Below are positions 6,895 to 7,165 of a DNA stretch of 7,165 bases, piece after piece (within the stretch, counting starts at the first letter, position 1; each line of letters starts with the position of its first letter). Below the pieces are notes generated by a model. It did not search any database, was not told the DNA's origin, and saw only the letters and a program-made list of their open reading frames with translations. The position numbers were made by a program, and so were the translations under genes. The stretch comes from CAZQGE01 sp964592815 (lineage in GTDB: Bacteria > Bacillota > Clostridia > Christensenellales > CAG-917): positions 1 through 7,165 of the forward strand of contig CAZQGE010000062.1 in assembly GCA_964592815.1 (NCBI GenBank), read 5' to 3'.

Positions 6895-6973
6895 AATCTA
6901 TATATCTCCCTAAAAACACAACATCTTGTGCTTCTGCAATATTTTTACACAATTCTTTGCGTATAAATACCAT
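6815..6973 (-). CDS. Possible small upstream ORF overlapping the xpt start
   Basis: An open frame of 52 codons begins with the ATG at 6973 in the xpt leader. It runs through the xpt start codon in a different frame and stops at TAA (6817-6815), about 80 bases into xpt. No Shine-Dalgarno sequence precedes the ATG, only a run of As, so translation is doubtful. Residues 13-27 read AEAQDVVFLGRYIDY, which from memory resembles the FLGR-G-x-DY region of GlmS; this could be chance or a remnant. If translated, ribosomes would pass over the xpt ribosome site and the leader hairpin, which would make it regulatory. Chance openness in a leader this short is a real possibility. Confidence 0.2.
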   Translation of the reverse strand: MVFIRKELCKNIAEAQDVVFLGRYIDYETLGRTHFERWKNFPWRSAKSWRFS

Positions 6974-6994
6974 TTTTTTATACAGTCAACAGAT
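6895..6994 (-). promoter_or_regulatory. xpt leader RNA with competing short hairpins
   Basis: The expected transcript begins near 6994 and has about 100 nt before the ATG. First comes a 7-bp hairpin (6961-6967 with 6977-6983, 9-nt loop). Further down, the minus-strand segment CACAA (6930-6926) can pair with TTGTG just downstream (6921-6917, loop GATG, followed by TTTTT) or with an identical TTGTG upstream (6952-6948). The two pairings exclude each other, as in an attenuator, and the downstream hairpin sits directly before the GGGAG ribosome site. The stems are short (5 bp, up to 10 with G-U pairs). The conserved core of purine riboswitches is absent. A regulatory role is inferred. Confidence 0.35.
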
Positions 6995-7000
6995 ACAAGT

Positions 7001-7029
7001 ATTATATAGAAATTTAATCTTAGTGTCAA
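7001..7029 (-). promoter_or_regulatory. Sigma-A promoter of the xpt-importer operon
   Basis: On the minus strand a perfect TTGACA (7029-7024), a 17-nt spacer and a perfect TATAAT (7006-7001) predict a start near 6994. A-rich tracts at 7053-7071, upstream of the -35 box, may help as a bent or UP-like element. With both hexamers at consensus, repression is a more likely control than activation. A copy of an 11-bp repeat (7016-7026) overlaps the spacer and -35 box. Confidence 0.9.
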
Positions 7030-7165
7030 TGAATTAGCCGTCATATTTCGACAATTTTTTAAGAAATTTTTAACAATTCTCCATTGTTCTCGATTAACAT
7101 CAATCTTAGCGTTTTTGAAAATTTATATCATTTCATAAGGCAAAATTCGATGTTAATTATCTTCC
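7030..7165. other. Upstream region without a gene, containing small repeats
   Basis: No complete ORF is seen on either strand; one minus-strand frame is open from the window edge for only eleven codons to a TGA. The region holds a 9-bp inverted repeat (attaacatc 7093-7101 with gatgttaat 7149-7157). It also holds a 6-bp hairpin (aacaat 7072-7077 with attgtt 7083-7088) that lacks a T-run on either side. The sequence aatcttagcgt (7102-7112) is a near copy of 7016-7026 at the promoter. These could be regulator sites, but no known operator is recognised. Confidence 0.4.

Noticed and set aside
6961..6989. Second promoter starting with TTGACT inside the xpt leader
   Set aside because: No acceptable -10 box lies 16-18 nt downstream; the TA-rich segment is better explained by the hairpin arms.
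6895..7000. Purine (guanine/xanthine-operon) riboswitch upstream of xpt
   Set aside because: The conserved core (the AGTTTCTACC-type loop and CCGTAAA) is not found on the minus strand of the leader or the upstream region.
7040..7165. PurR boxes
   Set aside because: Several CGA-containing words (for example TCGAGAACAAT) look faintly similar, but none fits AWWWCCGAACWWT without an insertion or several mismatches, and no spaced pair is present.
1..7165. CRISPR arrays, tRNA or rRNA genes, insertion sequences, phage genes
   Set aside because: No regularly spaced repeats, tRNA-like folds, transposase motifs or terminal repeats were seen on either strand.

Overview
The window is an AT-rich piece of a bacterial chromosome, probably from a low-GC Bacillota (Clostridia-like) organism. 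This rests on the strong GGAG(G) ribosome sites, a sigma-A-type promoter with consensus hexamers, a lipoprotein signal of the Gram-positive kind, and gene families whose closest remembered relatives are in Bacillus, Lactococcus and clostridia. TGA is used as a stop codon, so the code is not the mycoplasma type. All convincing genes lie on the minus strand and should be read from the right end leftwards.

Right end (7165-6895): about 135 bases hold no complete gene but carry small inverted and direct repeats. A textbook promoter follows (TTGACA, 17 nt, TATAAT; 7029-7001), then a leader of about 100 nt with competing short hairpins and an overlapping small ORF. The known purine riboswitch motif is not visible.

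Middle (6894-881): xpt (xanthine phosphoribosyltransferase), then a complete BMP/PnrA-type importer: substrate-binding lipoprotein, double-domain ATPase and two permeases. From the binding protein onward the genes are packed tightly (15-nt gap, 17-nt overlap, 1-nt overlap), each with its own Shine-Dalgarno site. The set ends at a strong rho-independent terminator (846-876). The likely logic is uptake of purine nucleosides or bases and salvage of the base to a nucleotide by Xpt. No enzyme that splits nucleosides is in the window.

Left end (826-1): a separate single gene for a HAD-IB phosphatase has its own promoter placed so that transcription would start at the ATG, suggesting a leaderless mRNA. 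A long hairpin at 74-103 may end its transcript.

Nothing here is clearly a new system. The parts that best repay checking are the roughly 44-residue insertion in the first ATPase domain, the xpt leader with its overlapping ORF, and the leaderless HAD gene.
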